This document shows positions 62,240 to 64,000 of a stretch of DNA of 64,000 nucleotides, piece by piece. Position 1 is the first letter of the stretch. The number at the start of each line of letters is the position of its first letter. The stretch is taken from NCBI GenBank assembly GCA_013396755.1, contig VWZF01002630.1:620001-684000 (forward strand), written 5' to 3'. The notes below the pieces were generated by a model. The model searched no databases. It worked only from the letters and a program-made list of their open reading frames with translations, and was not told where the DNA came from. Both the position numbers and the translations under genes were made by a program. This stretch comes from Sclerurus mexicanus (Eukaryota > Chordata > Aves > Passeriformes > Furnariidae).

Positions 62240-64000
62240 TAATACAAGGCTTTAAAAAATATCTCAGCACCCCCTCTGGATACACTACCCTTTAGCAAGT
62301 GGTTGCAATCCATTTCTGCAATTTCAACGTGTCTCAGTTTTAACATTCACTTTTCCCTTCACTGCCTCTGCATTTGCCCATGTAACACCACTTTTCACAA
62401 AAAGGAGCTTTGTTTGCCATTTCCCTGCTGCCTCCACCATGCCAGCTCCAGTGATCTCCCAGCTCCCCCCCAGCTGCCTCAGCCCACCCCTGTTCCCTCC
62501 CAGCTACGGGAGCCAAAGTCTACAGGAGGCCAGAAATGGGATCTGACCTCCGCCATTCCGTGTTAATGAATGCCCTCACCGAAGGGAGAAGGGGAAGGCA
62601 AGGGGGGTGGCACAGAGCCAGCCTCCACAGGCTCAGCCGAGGAGCACAGTGCGTCAGAGCCCCTTTCAAAGGAGCTTTTGTTGGTGCCACTGCTCCAGCC
62701 TGTCGACGGCACACTTGGCACCGCAGGCTTTCCGACCGCTTGGCTGCTGCTGTATCAGTAACTGGGTCGTAACCAGAGCAGTGGCTCTGACAGGTCTCTG
62801 GTGCAATGCTCCAAGGGTGTGCTACCAGCCAGAAGAGGACAAATGTGGACACACCATCCTGTCATAGTCCTCCCCTCCTCCTCTCTCTGTGCCTCAAGAT
62901 ACAACAATTTTCTTTTCAGTGAAGGGGGCTGGGATGTTGGATGCTTGGCAGCCCATTAGTCTGGTTCTAAGGCTGGTGGACAACCCAGCAGACTGGCCCA
63001 GGGGGCCTTCCAAACCCAACATGACATCCAACCTTGTCAGTCCAAGTTCACCTCTCTCTAGGAAATAAACCATCTGCTTAACACTAGGAGAAGCAGAAGG
63101 AAAAAGATGTGCTCCGAAAGACTCATGAGGTGCTTTGGGTAACGTGTCCAACACAAGTACACAATGTTCTGCATCCGTGACAAAAACAACAGGAAAAACC
63201 TGCTTCTGCAGGCCTGCCAAGCTGGGATTTCAACAACAAGTGGCAACATATCAGCTGGCGGTGAACAGCTCCTGACTCAGGCAATGATGCACTTTCCCAA
63301 AAAGACTCAGTCTGGATTTTTTTTGTTCTTTTGTACATGATACCATGCTGGGTGCCATAAAGGACAGCTCCTGTCCAAGAATTAACTGATGAGGAACCCT
63401 GAGGAAAGTGCTGCCTAAAGGAGTTTGTAGGCGCTTGCTGCACTGTCCCATGCAGGGTGTCAGAATAAGGTAGAAGGGGTATGTGAACCCCTGAAAAAGC
63501 AGCTCAGGACCATTCAGATTTAATGATCTGGATGAGGGCACCACTCCATGAACAGGAAGCAAATGAGGGAGAAGAGGAACAGCAGCCCATCAGTGAAGCA
63601 AAAGAGGAAACACTGAGGAAAATGTCATTCAGTACACACAGGACAAACTCAAGTTTCAAGGTACCACTGCCAGATTGGGACAATCTGTAACAGGTCAATT
63701 GAGACTCCAAAGCAACCTGAGGAGAGAGCAAAGCTCTGAAGTTACCCACCTGCTGAGCAGGGAAGGAGAGCTTATAAACTGCCTTTTAGAAATATGGAGG
63801 AGATACTGATATTTCTAGGGGTGGTGAGAAACAAGTCAGCTCAGCTGCCAGGGCAGACCATAGCCAGAGTACCACCAAACAGCCCAGTCACTGCAGGGGA
63901 GTAGAAGAGCTGTATTTGTTTTATGGATGAAAAAGTGGTGAGGTTTGGTAGCAAGCTTGATGCAAAAAAAGGGAGGCAGGCTAAAGATGCAAAGCCTGGT

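Larger units (their letters stand above)
22588..64000 (-). other. NTRK3: NTRK3 intron upstream of the exon (partial, continues beyond base 64000)
   Basis: This stretch precedes the recognised exon in the direction of transcription. The preceding TrkC exon should encode the transmembrane helix and end near INKYGRRSKFGMK. I looked for its reverse complement from 22.6 kb to the right edge and did not find it, so the intron is probably longer than 41 kb. It contains five CR1 fragments (25.0, 27.7, 32.7, 46.7 and 59.6 kb), simple repeats, a 31-bp duplication, a perfect hairpin (53083-53116), a TAATC cluster (46145-46234) and a CpG-dense patch near 55.8 kb. Longer open frames, such as 29016-29594 and 46846-47409, are unrecognised and taken as chance. 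Confidence 0.82.

Overview
The window looks like part of a bird nuclear genome. It is repeat-poor: by eye I recognise only a few degraded CR1 LINE fragments (about 25.0, 27.7, 32.7, 46.7 and 59.6 kb), one or two very old MIR-like SINE relics (about 3.6 and 11.9 kb), and short microsatellites and homopolymers. There are no Alu, B1/B2 or young L1 copies, which argues against a mammal. CR1 with its 3' terminal ATTCTATG-type repeats is the typical avian interspersed repeat; turtles and crocodilians also carry CR1, so bird is likely rather than proven. Nothing bacterial, viral or plasmid-like is present.

One coding exon is recognisable: 22399-22587 on the minus strand, 189 bp, with canonical splice sites on both sides. 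Its translation is the intracellular juxtamembrane segment of the neurotrophin-3 receptor TrkC (NTRK3), including the NPQY docking motif. It sits just before the point where TrkC transcripts either go on to the tyrosine kinase exons or switch to kinase-lacking tails. The rest of the window is therefore most simply read as two long NTRK3 introns, both transcribed right to left: 22588-64000 lies upstream of the exon and 1-22398 downstream. I looked for the transmembrane exon, the alternative truncated-isoform exon and the first kinase exon on the minus strand and found none, so these probably lie outside the window.

Within the introns the notable signals are: a G-run, quadruplex-capable and purine-rich tract just downstream of the exon's 5' splice site (22258-22358); five TAATTA homeodomain cores in 64 bp at helical-turn-like spacing (18157-18220); a cluster of TAATC/GGATTA bicoid-class cores (46145-46234); a 10-bp inverted repeat (12826-12863); a perfect 14-bp hairpin with a 6-nt loop (53083-53116); a 31-bp tandem duplication (50177-50238); and a small CpG-dense patch (about 55785-55905). 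The many open frames of 60-190 codons elsewhere show no recognisable protein family and are taken as chance frames. I found no tRNA, rRNA, CRISPR array or mobile element with an intact reading frame.
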